The position numbers were made by a program, and so were the translations under genes. Shown here piece by piece: positions 1 to 8,890 of a DNA stretch of 64,000 nt. Location of the stretch: positions 930,001 through 994,000 of the forward strand of contig CAWEIK010000001.1 in NCBI GenBank assembly GCA_963809175.1. Reading direction: 5' to 3'. The first letter of the stretch is position 1; each line of letters starts with the position of its first letter. Source of the stretch: JACCTU01 sp963809175. Its GTDB lineage: Bacteria > Actinomycetota > Thermoleophilia > Gaiellales > Gaiellaceae. The notes beneath the pieces were generated by a model. It was not told the origin of the DNA and ran no database searches. It worked only from the letters and a program-made list of their open reading frames with translations.

Positions 1-1
1 G

Positions 2-3000
2 TTGATCGTCGGGTTCGAGCCAGGCGTCTCCGACGCCGAGCGCCGTCAGCTGCTGCGCCGGATCGGCGGCGGTGAGAAGCGCCGGTTCAGCCGGATCCGC
101 GGCGCGCTCGTCACGGTGTCGCCGAGCCGCAGGGACGCCGTCCTCGCCGAGCTCCGCGCCGACCCGCTCGTCCGCTACGTGGAGCCGAACTACGTGCTCG
201 AGACGGCAGCCGTCCCCGACGATCCGCACTACAGCCGTCTCTGGGGCTTGAACAACACCGGCCAGGTCGTCAACGGCTGGCCCGGGACTCCCGACGCCGA
301 CGCCGACGTCGACGCAGCGTGGTCGGTCACGACGGGAGACCCCGGCGTGGTCGTGGCAGTGATCGACACCGGCGTCGACCAGTCGCATCCCGACCTCGCT
401 GCGAACACGTGGGTCAACGCCGGAGAGAACTGCGCGGGCTGTCGCACCGACCACGTCGACAACGACGGCAACGGGTACGTCGACGACTGGCGCGGGTGGG
501 ACTTCGTCGGCGGCGACAACAACCCCGCAGACGACCACGGCCACGGCACGCACGTCGCCGGCACGATCGGCGCGGTCGGCAACAACGGCGCGGGCATCGT
601 CGGCGTCAACTGGAACGTTCGGTTGATGGGGCTGAAGTTCCTCGGCAGCGACGGATCCGGCACGACGGCGGATGCCGTCAGCGCGATCCTGTACGCCGCA
701 GCGAACGGCGCCGACGTCCTCAACAACTCGTGGGCCGGCGGCGACTTCTCGCAGAGCCTGCTCGAGGCGATCGAGTTCGCGGACGCACGCGACGCGCTCT
801 TCGTCGCGGCCGCGGGGAACGACGGCATGGACAACGACGCCGTCCCGACGTACCCGGCGTCCTACGAGGTTCCGAACGTCCTCGCAGTCGCCGCGAGCGA
901 CAACGGCGACCGCCACGCCTTCTTCTCGAACTTCGGAAAACGCTCCGTCGACGTGAGCGCGCCGGGGGTCGACATCTACTCGACCTGGCCCGGCGGCTCG
1001 TACCAGTACGCGAGCGGCACCTCGATGGCGGCGCCTCACGTCGCCGGCGTCGCGGCCCTCGTCGAAGCCGCACAGCCTGCCGCGAGCGACGTCGGCGTGA
1101 AGACGCTCCTCTTGCGGACGGCCGACCCCGTCGCGGCGCTCGAGCCGGCCAGCGCGACCGGTGGACGCCTGAACGCAGGCTCCGCAGTGGCTTGCGCCGG
1201 CAGGCCGTTGCTCTGGGTCGACGCCCCGTCACCGGGCTTCGCGCTCGAGACGGGAGAGCAGCTGGCGATCAGCTTGTCGGCCTCCGCGTGCGCCGACCCC
1301 GCCGGGGCGCACGTCTCCGCGAACGTCAACGGCCAACCGGTGACGCTGCTCGCACGCGGTGACGGGCACTACACCGGCACGTACACGCCGACCGCTCCCG
1401 GAAGCCTCGAGCTGTCGGTGACCGCGACGGCAGGGAGCGCGACCGACACGCGCAGCGTCGTGGGCTCCGTCCGGCAGGTCTTTCCGATCGTGCCCGGCGG
1501 CGCGCCGGTGACCGTGACCACCACGGCGCCCGGCCAGGACGCGCAGCTCGAGTTCGAGGGCGAGGCCGGAGACCGGGTCAGCCTGCAGCTCCGCGACGTG
1601 ACGCTCGCGCAGTCGACCGTGACCATGTACGCGCCCGATGGAACGAGGTTCGGCGCCACGGCCTTCGTCGGCACGTCGGGGCTGTTCGTCGACGCGAAGA
1701 CGCTGCCGGAGAGCGGCACCTACTCGATCCTCGTCGACCCCTATGGGGACGCGGTCGGGGCGATGACGCTCGAGCTGTACGACGTGCCGGCCGACGCCAC
1801 GGCCACGATCGCACCCGGCGGATCGCCGGTCAGCCTCGCCACGACGGTTCCGGGACAGAACGCCCGCGCCACGTTCAGCGCTCCGGCGGGGTCGCGCGTC
1901 AGCGTGCGTCTCTCGGGGGTGACGATCAAGACCGCCAACGTCGCGCTGATGAAGGGGAGCACGAGCCTGACGAGCGCGATCGTCGGGACCTCCGGCGGCT
2001 TCCTCGACGTCCAGGCTCTCGCGAGCGGCGGGGAGTACGCGCTCGTGGTCAACCCGCAGACGTCGTACACCGGCGCGATCACGCTGACGCTGTACGACGT
2101 GCCGGCCGACCTCGGGGGATCGATCGCGCCGGACGGGTCCGCAGCGACTGTCGCGCTGAACGTGCCCGGGCAGAACGCGAGGCTCGGGTTCGACGGCCTG
2201 GCGGGAGACCGCTTCGTCGTGAAGGTCGGAACCGGGTTCCCCGGCAGCGCGTACGTGTCGATCGTCGGCCCGACGGGAACGGTCGGCGGCCGGACGCTCG
2301 TGAGCTCGAGCGGCGGGCTGCTCGACCTCAGGACGCTCGAGGCGAGCGGCCGCCACGAGCTGCTCGTCGACCCGCAAGGAGCCGCAACGGGCTCGCTGAC
2401 GGTCAACCTCTACGCCGTTCCACCCGATCCCTCCCTGGCGATCGTCGCGGGCGGCGCACCCGTGACGGTCACCACGACCGCGCCCGGGCAGAACGCGCGC
2501 GTGACGTTCGAGGGGACCGCGGGCCGGCTGATCAGCCTGCAGCTCTCGAGCGTGTCCTACGCGAGTGCCTACGTGTCGGTGCTCGCGCCCGACGGCTCGG
2601 TGTTCGTCAAGAACGTGCTCGTCGGCACCGGTGGAGCCTTCGTCGACGCGAAGCTCCTGCCCTCGAGCGGGACGTACGCGATCGTCGTCGACCCGACCGC
2701 CGCCAACACCGGCTCGATGACCCTCGCGCTGCACGACGTGCCTGCGGACGTCACCGGCGAGCTCGTCGCGGGCGCACCGGCGTTCACGGTCGCGATCACG
2801 ACGCCCGGGCAGAACGCCCGCCTGACGTTCCAGGGCACCGCCGGCCGTCGTGTCTCGCTGACGCTGTCGGCGGTCTCGATCGCCTCGTCCCAGGTGACGA
2901 TCCTGCGACCGAACGGCACGACGCTCGCAGCGGTGCTCGTCAGCCCGACCGGACGCTCGTTCACGCTCGACCTCAACGCGACCGGGACGTACGTCGTGCT

Positions 3001-3058
3001 GCTCGACCCGCGGGTCGCGGCGACCGGCGGCATGACGTTCAGGCTCGCCGAGCTCTGA
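2..3058 (+). CDS. Secreted S8 (subtilisin-like) serine protease, 5'-partial
   Basis: Extracellular serine endopeptidase. The frame is already open at the window edge, so the true start and signal peptide lie upstream. Residues 1-65 look like the end of an I9/fervidolysin-type propeptide (ending VRYVEPNY). The catalytic domain (about 75-400) shows the triad as Asp122 in VIDTGVD, His181 in HGHGTHVAG and Ser341 in SGTSMAAPHVAG. From about residue 490 there are five tandem repeats of roughly 107 residues (near 500, 607, 713, 819 and 926), each opening with a T-x-PGQ(N/D)A signature and containing a VDP turn. They resemble in layout the bacterial pre-peptidase C-terminal beta-sandwich domains and may serve as a stalk or binding region; that role is inferred. 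The stop overlaps the convergent next gene by about 20 nt. Family assignment is secure; substrate is unknown. Confidence 0.93.
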   Translation: MIVGFEPGVSDAERRQLLRRIGGGEKRRFSRIRGALVTVSPSRRDAVLAELRADPLVRYVEPNYVLETAAVPDDPHYSRLWGLNNTGQVVNGWPGTPDADADVDAAWSVTTGDPGVVVAVIDTGVDQSHPDLAANTWVNAGENCAGCRTDHVDNDGNGYVDDWRGWDFVGGDNNPADDHGHGTHVAGTIGAVGNNGAGIVGVNWNVRLMGLKFLGSDGSGTTADAVSAILYAAANGADVLNNSWAGGDFSQSLLEAIEFADARDALFVAAAGNDGMDNDAVPTYPASYEVPNVLAVAASDNGDRHAFFSNFGKRSVDVSAPGVDIYSTWPGGSYQYASGTSMAAPHVAGVAALVEAAQPAASDVGVKTLLLRTADPVAALEPASATGGRLNAGSAVACAGRPLLWVDAPSPGFALETGEQLAISLSASACADPAGAHVSANVNGQPVTLLARGDGHYTGTYTPTAPGSLELSVTATAGSATDTRSVVGSVRQVFPIVPGGAPVTVTTTAPGQDAQLEFEGEAGDRVSLQLRDVTLAQSTVTMYAPDGTRFGATAFVGTSGLFVDAKTLPESGTYSILVDPYGDAVGAMTLELYDVPADATATIAPGGSPVSLATTVPGQNARATFSAPAGSRVSVRLSGVTIKTANVALMKGSTSLTSAIVGTSGGFLDVQALASGGEYALVVNPQTSYTGAITLTLYDVPADLGGSIAPDGSAATVALNVPGQNARLGFDGLAGDRFVVKVGTGFPGSAYVSIVGPTGTVGGRTLVSSSGGLLDLRTLEASGRHELLVDPQGAATGSLTVNLYAVPPDPSLAIVAGGAPVTVTTTAPGQNARVTFEGTAGRLISLQLSSVSYASAYVSVLAPDGSVFVKNVLVGTGGAFVDAKLLPSSGTYAIVVDPTAANTGSMTLALHDVPADVTGELVAGAPAFTVAITTPGQNARLTFQGTAGRRVSLTLSAVSIASSQVTILRPNGTTLAAVLVSPTGRSFTLDLNATGTYVVLLDPRVAATGGMTFRLAEL

Positions 3059-3512
3059 GCTTCCGCGTCGCGTAGAGCTCCGCGAGCTCCGGCGTGAGGT
3101 ACGGGATGCCGTCGACGACGACACCGATGTCGGCCACCGGCCTTCGCACTGCAGGATCGCGCCGGTAGACCCAGTCGTCGCCTTCGACGGCTTCGAGCTT
3201 GAAGTCGATGTGCCACGGGTCCCCGGATGTCGGGCGCGCCCACACCGCGTGCTCGGGTGGGCCGACCGGTCCGCCGGTCCACGGCCGTAGCGTTCCGTCG
3301 TACGCGATCTGGAGGTCCCAGCCGGCGAGGTAGTCGCGCAGCGCCTCGTGGTCGGGGCGCAGCACGGCGACGTCGATGTCCTTGTGCGGCTCTCGCCCTT
3401 CCCGATCGAGGGCCCAGCCACCGGCGATCCACCAGCCGATGGGCAGCCCCGAGAGCAGGCGCTGCACGTCGCGAGGCGACAGCTCGGCCCACGGCTGTTC
3501 GACCACGCGCAC
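3039..3512 (-). CDS. Nucleotidyltransferase, aminoglycoside adenylyltransferase-like
   Basis: A 157-residue protein resembling the small nucleotidyltransferases related to aminoglycoside 2''-adenylyltransferase. Visible features are IAGGWALD near residue 25, an acidic pair in HKDIDVAVL that would bind the metal-nucleotide, and a further acidic stretch HIDFKLE. The start is taken as GTG at 3512, since translation further upstream would run into the divergent gene at 3555. No resistance phenotype can be inferred; many chromosomal relatives have unknown acceptors. It faces the protease gene tail to tail with a short overlap. Confidence 0.7.
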   Translation of the reverse strand: MRVVEQPWAELSPRDVQRLLSGLPIGWWIAGGWALDREGREPHKDIDVAVLRPDHEALRDYLAGWDLQIAYDGTLRPWTGGPVGPPEHAVWARPTSGDPWHIDFKLEAVEGDDWVYRRDPAVRRPVADIGVVVDGIPYLTPELAELYATRKLRARRA

Positions 3513-3554
3513 CAGGCTAGTGGGAGGACAGACCCGTCGCCATAATGGGCCGCC

Positions 3555-4520
3555 GTGAGGGCGGTCGTCCACGACAGGTACGGCCCGCCGGAGGTGCTGC
3601 GGCTCGAAGACGTCGAGCGACCTGTGCCGAAGGACGACGAGGTGCTCGTCAAGATCCACGCGACCACCGTCAACCGGACGGACTGCGGCTTTCGCAGCGC
3701 CGAGTACTTCGTCAGCCGCGTCTACACCGGTCTGCTCCGGCCGAAGCGGAAGATTCTCGGCTCGGAGTTCGCCGGCGAGGTCGAAACGGTCGGCGCGGGA
3801 GTCACAGAGTTCAAGGTCGGCGACCCGGTCTTCGGCGTCAACGTGCCGAACTACGGCACGCACGCCGAGTTCGTCGCGGTGCGGGAGCGCGCTCCGATCG
3901 CAAGCCTGCCGGCCGGGCTGACGTTCGAGCAAGCGGCCTCGGTCTGCGACGGGGCGGTGCTGGCGCTCGGTTTGCTGCGGCGTGCGGGGCCGCTGCAAGG
4001 ACGGCGGATCGTGGTCTACGGCGCCTCCGGGGCGATCGGCACGGCGGGTGTGCAGCTGGCCAAGCACCTCGGCGCGCACGTCACCGCCGTCTGCAGCACG
4101 AAGAACGTCGAGTTGGTGAGGTCGCTCGGCGCCGACGAGGTCATCGACTACACGCAGGACGACTTCACGAAGAACGGCGAGACGTACGACGTCATCGTCG
4201 ACGCGGTCGGCAAGCACTCGTTCAGACGGTCACGGGACTCGTTGCGGCCCGGCGGGATCTTCCTGGTCACGGACGGGTTCGAGAACGTCCCGCTGGCCTT
4301 GTGGACGTGGAAGATCGGCGACAAGCGGGTCGTCTGGGACATCCCGCCCCGATACCGGAAGCAGGACGTCGTCTTCTTCAAGGAGCTCATCGAGGCGGGG
4401 GAATATCGCCCGGTCGTCGACCGCACGTATCCGTTGGAGCAGGTGGTCGAGGCGAGCAGGTACGTGGAAACGGGTCAGAAGACCGGCAACGTCGTCCTCA
4501 CCGTCGGCCAGGCCGACTAG
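3555..4520 (+). CDS. NAD(P)-dependent zinc-free alcohol dehydrogenase / quinone oxidoreductase
   Basis: Medium-chain dehydrogenase/reductase of 321 residues, the usual length for the quinone-oxidoreductase branch. The N-terminal GroES-like domain starts RAVVHDRYGPPEVL. The Rossmann domain carries a nucleotide-binding motif VVYGASGAIGTAGVQLAKHL near residue 155. The structural-zinc cysteine cluster is absent, as expected for zinc-independent members. The start is GTG. It is divergent from the nucleotidyltransferase, and its stop overlaps by 3 nt the stop of the convergent RibD-like gene. Substrate cannot be read from sequence. Confidence 0.85.
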   Translation: MRAVVHDRYGPPEVLRLEDVERPVPKDDEVLVKIHATTVNRTDCGFRSAEYFVSRVYTGLLRPKRKILGSEFAGEVETVGAGVTEFKVGDPVFGVNVPNYGTHAEFVAVRERAPIASLPAGLTFEQAASVCDGAVLALGLLRRAGPLQGRRIVVYGASGAIGTAGVQLAKHLGAHVTAVCSTKNVELVRSLGADEVIDYTQDDFTKNGETYDVIVDAVGKHSFRRSRDSLRPGGIFLVTDGFENVPLALWTWKIGDKRVVWDIPPRYRKQDVVFFKELIEAGEYRPVVDRTYPLEQVVEASRYVETGQKTGNVVLTVGQAD

Positions 4521-5113
4521 CCGCTCACTCGGGCTCCGAGAGGTGCGGCTACCGGGCGGTACCGCACGTTCACTGCGGCCGTGGGGTCGTCGCCGTTGAG
4601 CAGCTCGAGTCGAACGGGGTCGCCTCCTGGGTTGTCGAACAGCCGGACCCCGTCGCCGAGCAGCACCGGTGCGATGTGCAGGTCGATCTCGTCGATCAGT
4701 CCGCGCTCGAGGAGTTGTCGGCCGATCGAGGCGGAAAAGACCTCGAGGTTCTTGCCGTCGGCGGCCTCCAGCCCGATCCGGACGGCCTCGGCCACATCGC
4801 AGCTCAGGAAGGTCACGCCGTCGGCGGGCTGCGCGTCGTCGGGATGGTGCGTGAGGACGAACACCGGCCCCTGCCACGCGCCGCCGTAGATACCGCTGGC
4901 GTCGGGATAGGCGTCGAAGCCAGCACGACCTCCCAGCACGGCGCCGGTCGTCTCGGCGTACTCCTCGACCAGGCCGGGGCGGTGCGAGGTCCCGCTCATC
5001 CAGTCCATCGCGTGGTTCGGCCCCGCCACGAACCCGTCCAGCGACATCGTGAAGTGCCAGAGCACCTTGCCTCCGGCGGTCTGCCGTTCCGTGTCTGCCA
5101 TCTGTCTGGCCAT
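4517..5113 (-). CDS. RibD C-terminal / dihydrofolate reductase-fold protein
   Basis: A 198-residue reductase of the RibD_C family, which shares the dihydrofolate reductase fold and uses NADPH. Signatures are the N-terminal TMSLDGFVAG, LGGRAGFDAY, and a C-terminal GLIDEIDLHIAPVLLGDG stretch that is typical of the family. The ATG at 5113 is preferred over one 27 nt upstream because an AGAGG Shine-Dalgarno lies about 8 nt before it. Family members outside the riboflavin pathway are common and mostly uncharacterised, so no pathway is assigned. Confidence 0.85.
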   Translation of the reverse strand: MARQMADTERQTAGGKVLWHFTMSLDGFVAGPNHAMDWMSGTSHRPGLVEEYAETTGAVLGGRAGFDAYPDASGIYGGAWQGPVFVLTHHPDDAQPADGVTFLSCDVAEAVRIGLEAADGKNLEVFSASIGRQLLERGLIDEIDLHIAPVLLGDGVRLFDNPGGDPVRLELLNGDDPTAAVNVRYRPVAAPLGARVSG

Positions 5114-5157
5114 GATCGATCCTCTCGTTCGGCTTCTCATCGGTTAGCATCGCGTCC

Positions 5158-5826
5158 GTGCGCGAGTTGCGTCCGGGGCTGTGGCACTGGCAGGCGCCGC
5201 ACCCGGGGTGGCGGGACACTGAGCCGTGGGACAAGAACGTGTCGTCCTACGCGATCGACGACGGGGAGCGGCTTCTGCTCTTCGATCCGCTGGCTGTGCC
5301 GAGCGAGCTCGAGGCTCTCGCGGCCGGCCGCGAGACCGCGATCGTGCTCACCGCGCCGTGGCATGAGCGCGACGCGGAGGGCCTGGTCGAGCGGCTCGGC
5401 GCGCCGGTCTACACACCGCTGCCCGACAGCGCGCAGTTCCTCATGGACACGTACGGCATCACCGCCGAGCAGGCCGGCGACGGGAGTCCCGACGTCGTCT
5501 GGCTGCTCCGCGAGGGGAAGGGCGAGGCGCGCCCGTACTCGGCCGGCGACCAGCTGCCGTTCGGTGCCGATGTGTTCCAAGGGCACAAGGTGAACGACAC
5601 GGTGCTCTGGCTCGAGGGCCAGCGTGCGGTGATCTCCGGCGACACGCTCGTCGACTTCGGCCAGGGCCTCGAGATCAACGAACGGTGGCTCCAGCCTGGG
5701 GTGACGCGGGAGGAAATCGCCGCGGGGCTGCGCCCGCTGCTCGAGCTGCCGGTCGAGCACGTGCTCGCGACGCACGGCGGGCCGTTCGACCGCGCCGCGC
5801 TCGAGCGCGCGTTGGCCTCCTCCTAG
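5158..5826 (+). CDS. Metallo-beta-lactamase-fold protein with degenerate metal site
   Basis: A 222-residue protein with the overall order of the metallo-beta-lactamase superfamily: a beta-rich N-terminus, a segment ending in LTAPWHERDA where the HxHxDH metal motif normally sits, ISGDTLVDFGQGL where the bridging Asp is expected, and a C-terminal VLATHGGPF matching the last His motif. Only part of the first motif (H-x-R-D) remains, so full two-metal hydrolase activity is uncertain. GTG start; divergent from the RibD-like gene with about 45 nt between starts, which must hold both promoters. Confidence 0.7.
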   Translation: MRELRPGLWHWQAPHPGWRDTEPWDKNVSSYAIDDGERLLLFDPLAVPSELEALAAGRETAIVLTAPWHERDAEGLVERLGAPVYTPLPDSAQFLMDTYGITAEQAGDGSPDVVWLLREGKGEARPYSAGDQLPFGADVFQGHKVNDTVLWLEGQRAVISGDTLVDFGQGLEINERWLQPGVTREEIAAGLRPLLELPVEHVLATHGGPFDRAALERALASS

Positions 5827-5849
5827 ACCACAGCTGCTACACATGCTCT

Positions 5850-6116
5850 GTGATCGCCTGTCCCCAGTGCGGCTGGTTCGCTGAGATCGCTCGACGCCCA
5901 GTTGAGGACATCGTCTGGGCGGAGCATGTGCGCGATGGCTTCTGCGCGGACGCGATCCCCGTTCGCGGCCCGGCTCGCAGCCGCGTCATGTGCATCAAGG
6001 GCCACGCTGTGGACGACCCGTTCGGCATCTGCTGGGAGTGCGCGCGGCTCAAGGAGGAAGCACGAGGGCAGCGCGCCCGCATGCATCCTCGGTCACGCCC
6101 GTTCTCGCGCGCCTAG
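5850..6116 (+). CDS. Small zinc-ribbon-like hypothetical protein
   Basis: An 88-residue candidate protein starting at GTG 5850. It has CPQCGW near the N-terminus and CIKGH...CWEC in the middle, a spacing compatible with one zinc site built from two CxxC-type knuckles. A basic tail follows. There is no obvious homologue I can name. It lies between the preceding hydrolase and the ArsR gene with no overlap, and the frame is open over its whole length, but a 270-nt open frame at this GC content can occur by chance. Confidence 0.4.
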   Translation: MIACPQCGWFAEIARRPVEDIVWAEHVRDGFCADAIPVRGPARSRVMCIKGHAVDDPFGICWECARLKEEARGQRARMHPRSRPFSRA

Positions 6117-6149
6117 CGCTCCTCCGTCAATTCTGCAATACTGAACCCA

Positions 6150-6468
6150 ATGGTTCAGTATTCACCGACGATCGACCTCGCGTTCGCAGCCCTCGCCGAC
6201 CCGACCCGCCGAGCCGTCCTCGAACGGCTCGGTTCCGGCACGGGCGACGATCAGCGAGCTCGCCGAGCCCTTCGGCATGTCGCTGACCGGGATGAAGAAG
6301 CACATCCGGCTGCTCGAGGAGGCGGAGCTCGTGACGACGGAGAAGGTCGGCCGGGTTCGCAGGTGCATGCTCGCGCCCTACGCTTTCGAGGGCATCAGCA
6401 CGTGGCTGCAGCGGCTCGACCGCTTCGCGCAGGTCGTCGAACGCACGAAAGGAGCACCGAATGGCTGA
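6150..6468 (+). CDS. ArsR-family HTH regulator (frameshifted)
   Basis: Winged-helix repressor of the type that precedes AHSA1-domain genes. The first part (from ATG 6150) reads AFAALADPTRRAVLERLGS, a classic ArsR N-terminus. The rest is in another frame, readable upstream of and through MSLTGMKKHIRLLEEAELV, the DNA-recognition helix region, ending at 6468. Removing one G near 6236 restores a continuous ATISELAEPFGMSL helix-turn-helix. The stop overlaps the next ATG, so the three genes 6150-7321 form an operon. Whether the indel is real or a consensus error cannot be told, but a nearby second indel of the same kind favours error. Confidence 0.75.
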
Positions 6469-6886
6469 AAAGAAGTCCACGGGATTCTCCGCCGAGGAGA
6501 AGGCGGCGATGAAGGAGCGCGCCGCCGAGTTGAAGGCGGAGAAGAACAAGGCGGACGGGGAGAAGCTCCTGCTCGCCAAGGTCGGCGAGATGAAGGGGAA
6601 GGATCGCGCGATGGCCAAGCGGATCCACGAGATCGTCACGGCCACCGCGCCGTCCCTGCTGCCGAAGACCTGGTACGGGATGCCCGCGTGGGCCAACGAG
6701 GACGGCAAGGTCGTCTGCTACTTCCAGGACGCGGCGAAGTTCAAGTCGAGGTACGCGACGTTCGGCTTCAGCGACCTGGCGAACATCGACGCAGGCGCCA
6801 TGTGGCCGACGTCGTTTGCGCTGACGGAGCTGACCGCCGCCGACGAGAAGAAGATCGCCACGCTCGTGAAGAAAGCCGTGCGCTGA
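6461..6886 (+). CDS. DUF1801-type protein
   Basis: A 141-residue cytosolic protein of the DUF1801 (YdhG-like) family. The N-terminal 50 residues are charged and Lys/Glu-rich, predicted to be helical. The conserved core includes LLPKTWYGMPAWANEDGKVV followed by FKSRYATFGF. Members often sit between an ArsR regulator and an AHSA1-domain protein, exactly as here. Function is unknown; some relatives have been suggested to bind iron. It overlaps the upstream gene by 8 nt and the downstream gene by 1 nt, so translation is probably coupled. Confidence 0.85.
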   Translation: MAEKKSTGFSAEEKAAMKERAAELKAEKNKADGEKLLLAKVGEMKGKDRAMAKRIHEIVTATAPSLLPKTWYGMPAWANEDGKVVCYFQDAAKFKSRYATFGFSDLANIDAGAMWPTSFALTELTAADEKKIATLVKKAVR

Positions 6887-7321
6887 TGAACGAGACCACC
6901 GTCACCACCCCGAGCGAGCTCGAGATCCGCGTCGAGCGGATCTTCGACGCACCGCGCGCGCATGTCTTCTCCGTCTGGACCGACCCGAAGCTGATCCCGG
7001 AGTGGTGGGGCGACGGCACGGTCGTCGAGGAGATGGACGTCCGCTCCGGCGGCACGTACCGCTTCCGCACCGCCTACGGCGTCGTCGAGGGCGAGTTCCG
7101 CGAAGTCGAGCGCACCCGAGCGGCTCGTGCAGACGTTCCAGAACCACCTCCAGACGCTCGAGTTCGAGGATCTGGGCGAGCGGACGAAGCTGACGCAGAC
7201 GATGCAGTTCGCGACCACCGAGGAGCGAGACACGACGATGCAGTACGGCGTCGAGCAGGGCGCGAAGGCGGGCTTCGAACGCATCGACGCGCTGCTGGAG
7301 AAGATCGCGGCCTTGCTCTAG
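6886..7321 (+). CDS. AHSA1/SRPBCC-domain protein (frameshifted)
   Basis: A small hydrophobic-ligand-binding fold protein related to the activator of Hsp90 ATPase domain. The first half reads VERIFDAPRAHVFSVWTDP, PEWWGDG and RSGGTYRFRT. The second half continues in a different frame as RLVQTFQNHLQTLEF, GERTKLTQTMQF and GAKAGFERIDALLEK. The break is near 7112-7120 and a single-base indel would fuse both parts into a normal protein of about 145 residues. It is the third gene of the ArsR/DUF1801/AHSA1 operon. The stop touches the convergent acetyltransferase. Confidence 0.78.
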
Positions 7322-8181
7322 CGCGGCGCCGAGCGAGGCCACCGGCAGACGCCGGTCACACGCTCCTTGCGTTGGAAGCCGAGCGACTCGTACAACCCGA
7401 CCGCGTGGTAGTCGGCCTCGGCGACGATCACGAAGCGGTCCGCTCCGTGCTCCGCGACCGAGCGCTGCGCAGCCTCCACGACCAGCCGCGAACAGATTCC
7501 ACGTCTCCGGTACGCGAGCGCAGTGTCGACGAGCTGGAACCGGCCTCGTCCCTCCTTGACGACGACGCCGCAGCTGGCGGCCACTTCAGCGCTCACGGGA
7601 TCGACCGCGACGTACCAGCCTCCGTGTCCAGCGCGGAAGTGTTCGCGAAGGTCGGCGAGCCGGGCTTGGGTGAACGTGCGGTAGTCGTCCTCAGCTTGAG
7701 CCGGATCCCGGTTTTGGAGTTGGAGCTCGACCACCGCAGCCCAAAGGCGGTCATCCGCGTCCACGGCAGGGTCGAGCTCCTGCACCGTGACCGCGCGGTT
7801 CGCTCGAGGGTGTTGACGTAATCGATCAGTCGTTGCGACAAGGCCGATGCTCTCATCGAGGTCGTAGCCGTGGCCAACGAACTCCTCGCGCGCGGCTCCG
7901 ATGGTGCCGTCAACCCGGTCCCACGCGAACGTCCGATGCCGAACCGCGGGTTCGAGGCCGAACTCGGCGTCGAAGAGCGCCTCCCATCGATCTCGCTCGC
8001 CGGTTCGTGGCGGTTCGTCGAACAGCAGCAAGTTTCCCCAGTAGTGCGCCGGGTTGCTCGGAGAACGGACGGCCAGATAACCGTCTCGTTGCTCGATGCA
8101 ACGATCGACGGGCAACACGTCGAGGCTCGTCGCCCACACGAGCGATCGCGGCACCGGCGCGCGCTCGCTGTCGCCGCGCAT
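7318..8181 (-). CDS. GNAT-family N-acetyltransferase
   Basis: A 287-residue protein. The C-terminal 150 residues form a GNAT domain, with the acetyl-CoA pyrophosphate-binding region in LAYRRRGICSRLV and the closing strand-turn GLYESLGFQRKERVTG. The N-terminal half (SLVWATSLDVLPVD, YWGNLLLFDEPP) matches an accessory region found in a subset of actinobacterial acetyltransferases. Substrate unknown. The gene overlaps the end of the AHSA1 gene by 4 nt, tail to tail. Confidence 0.85.
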   Translation of the reverse strand: MRGDSERAPVPRSLVWATSLDVLPVDRCIEQRDGYLAVRSPSNPAHYWGNLLLFDEPPRTGERDRWEALFDAEFGLEPAVRHRTFAWDRVDGTIGAAREEFVGHGYDLDESIGLVATTDRLRQHPRANRAVTVQELDPAVDADDRLWAAVVELQLQNRDPAQAEDDYRTFTQARLADLREHFRAGHGGWYVAVDPVSAEVAASCGVVVKEGRGRFQLVDTALAYRRRGICSRLVVEAAQRSVAEHGADRFVIVAEADYHAVGLYESLGFQRKERVTGVCRWPRSAPR

Positions 8182-8322
8182 GGGCTGAAGACTAGTCGCC
8201 GTCCCGCGTGGCGTTACTTACATGTGACCACCGTGTGACCGCCCGGCCGCACGATGGTTCAGTCGAACGACTGAAGACCGTGTGGGCGAGAGCCCGGATA
8301 TCCGCGAAGCAGGAGGTTGAGT

Positions 8323-8790
8323 ATGAAGGTGACGCTGTCCACCGTTGCGACCGCACTCGCTGTCGCCGCACTGGCGCTTCTCGCTGCGGCACCGTCTGCC
8401 GGGAGCGCGCCCGGGTCGATTCGGATCGACCTGAACGGTTTCGTCACGGGGCCGGACTCGTTCCAGGGAACCTTTGTCGCGTCGGGAGTCGCAAACGACT
8501 CTGGAACCTACGCAGGAACGTTTCGGTTCGCGGGGCGCACGATTCACGTCGTCAAGACCCTGATCGGGACGAACGGAACGATCACTCTCAAGTCGGAGGC
8601 AGTCGTCGTTCCAACCTCGCCGACCACGATCAGCTTCAAGGGCGGCTCTTGGGCGACGGTAGTGGGGACCGGCGTCTACTCCGATCTCCACGCGATCGGA
8701 ACGCCGGCAGCGGCAAGCGGTGCGTCGGCCGACCTGGTCACTGGCGTGATCCGAGAAACGCACGAGGGTCAAGGGTTCCTCAGGCCTTGA
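8323..8790 (+). CDS. Secreted beta-rich hypothetical protein
   Basis: A 155-residue protein with a clear signal peptide: basic start, hydrophobic stretch ALAVAALALLAAAPSAGSA, and likely cleavage near residue 30. The mature part is rich in Gly, Thr and Val with alternating hydrophobic residues, consistent with a beta-barrel or sandwich. ATG 8323 is chosen because an AGGAGG Shine-Dalgarno lies 6 nt upstream; a TTG two codons earlier would overlap it. No family recognised. It stands alone between two leftward genes. Confidence 0.75.
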   Translation: MKVTLSTVATALAVAALALLAAAPSAGSAPGSIRIDLNGFVTGPDSFQGTFVASGVANDSGTYAGTFRFAGRTIHVVKTLIGTNGTITLKSEAVVVPTSPTTISFKGGSWATVVGTGVYSDLHAIGTPAAASGASADLVTGVIRETHEGQGFLRP

Positions 8791-8890
8791 GACAAGCGAC
8801 CATCGGCGACTTGCTCGGTTGATCGAGAAAGTGCAGCGCACAAGGCTTAGGGGACGGCGTGCCGTTCGCGCGGAGCACCTGTAAACGGAC

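Noticed and set aside
3039..3512. Calling the nucleotidyltransferase an antibiotic-resistance gene
   Set aside because: Only general fold motifs are visible; chromosomal relatives often have no resistance role.
1229..3673. Long open frame opposite the subtilase (over 800 codons)
   Set aside because: It is Arg/Asp/Val-rich low-complexity antisense of a clearly coding gene; its length is a by-product of high GC content.
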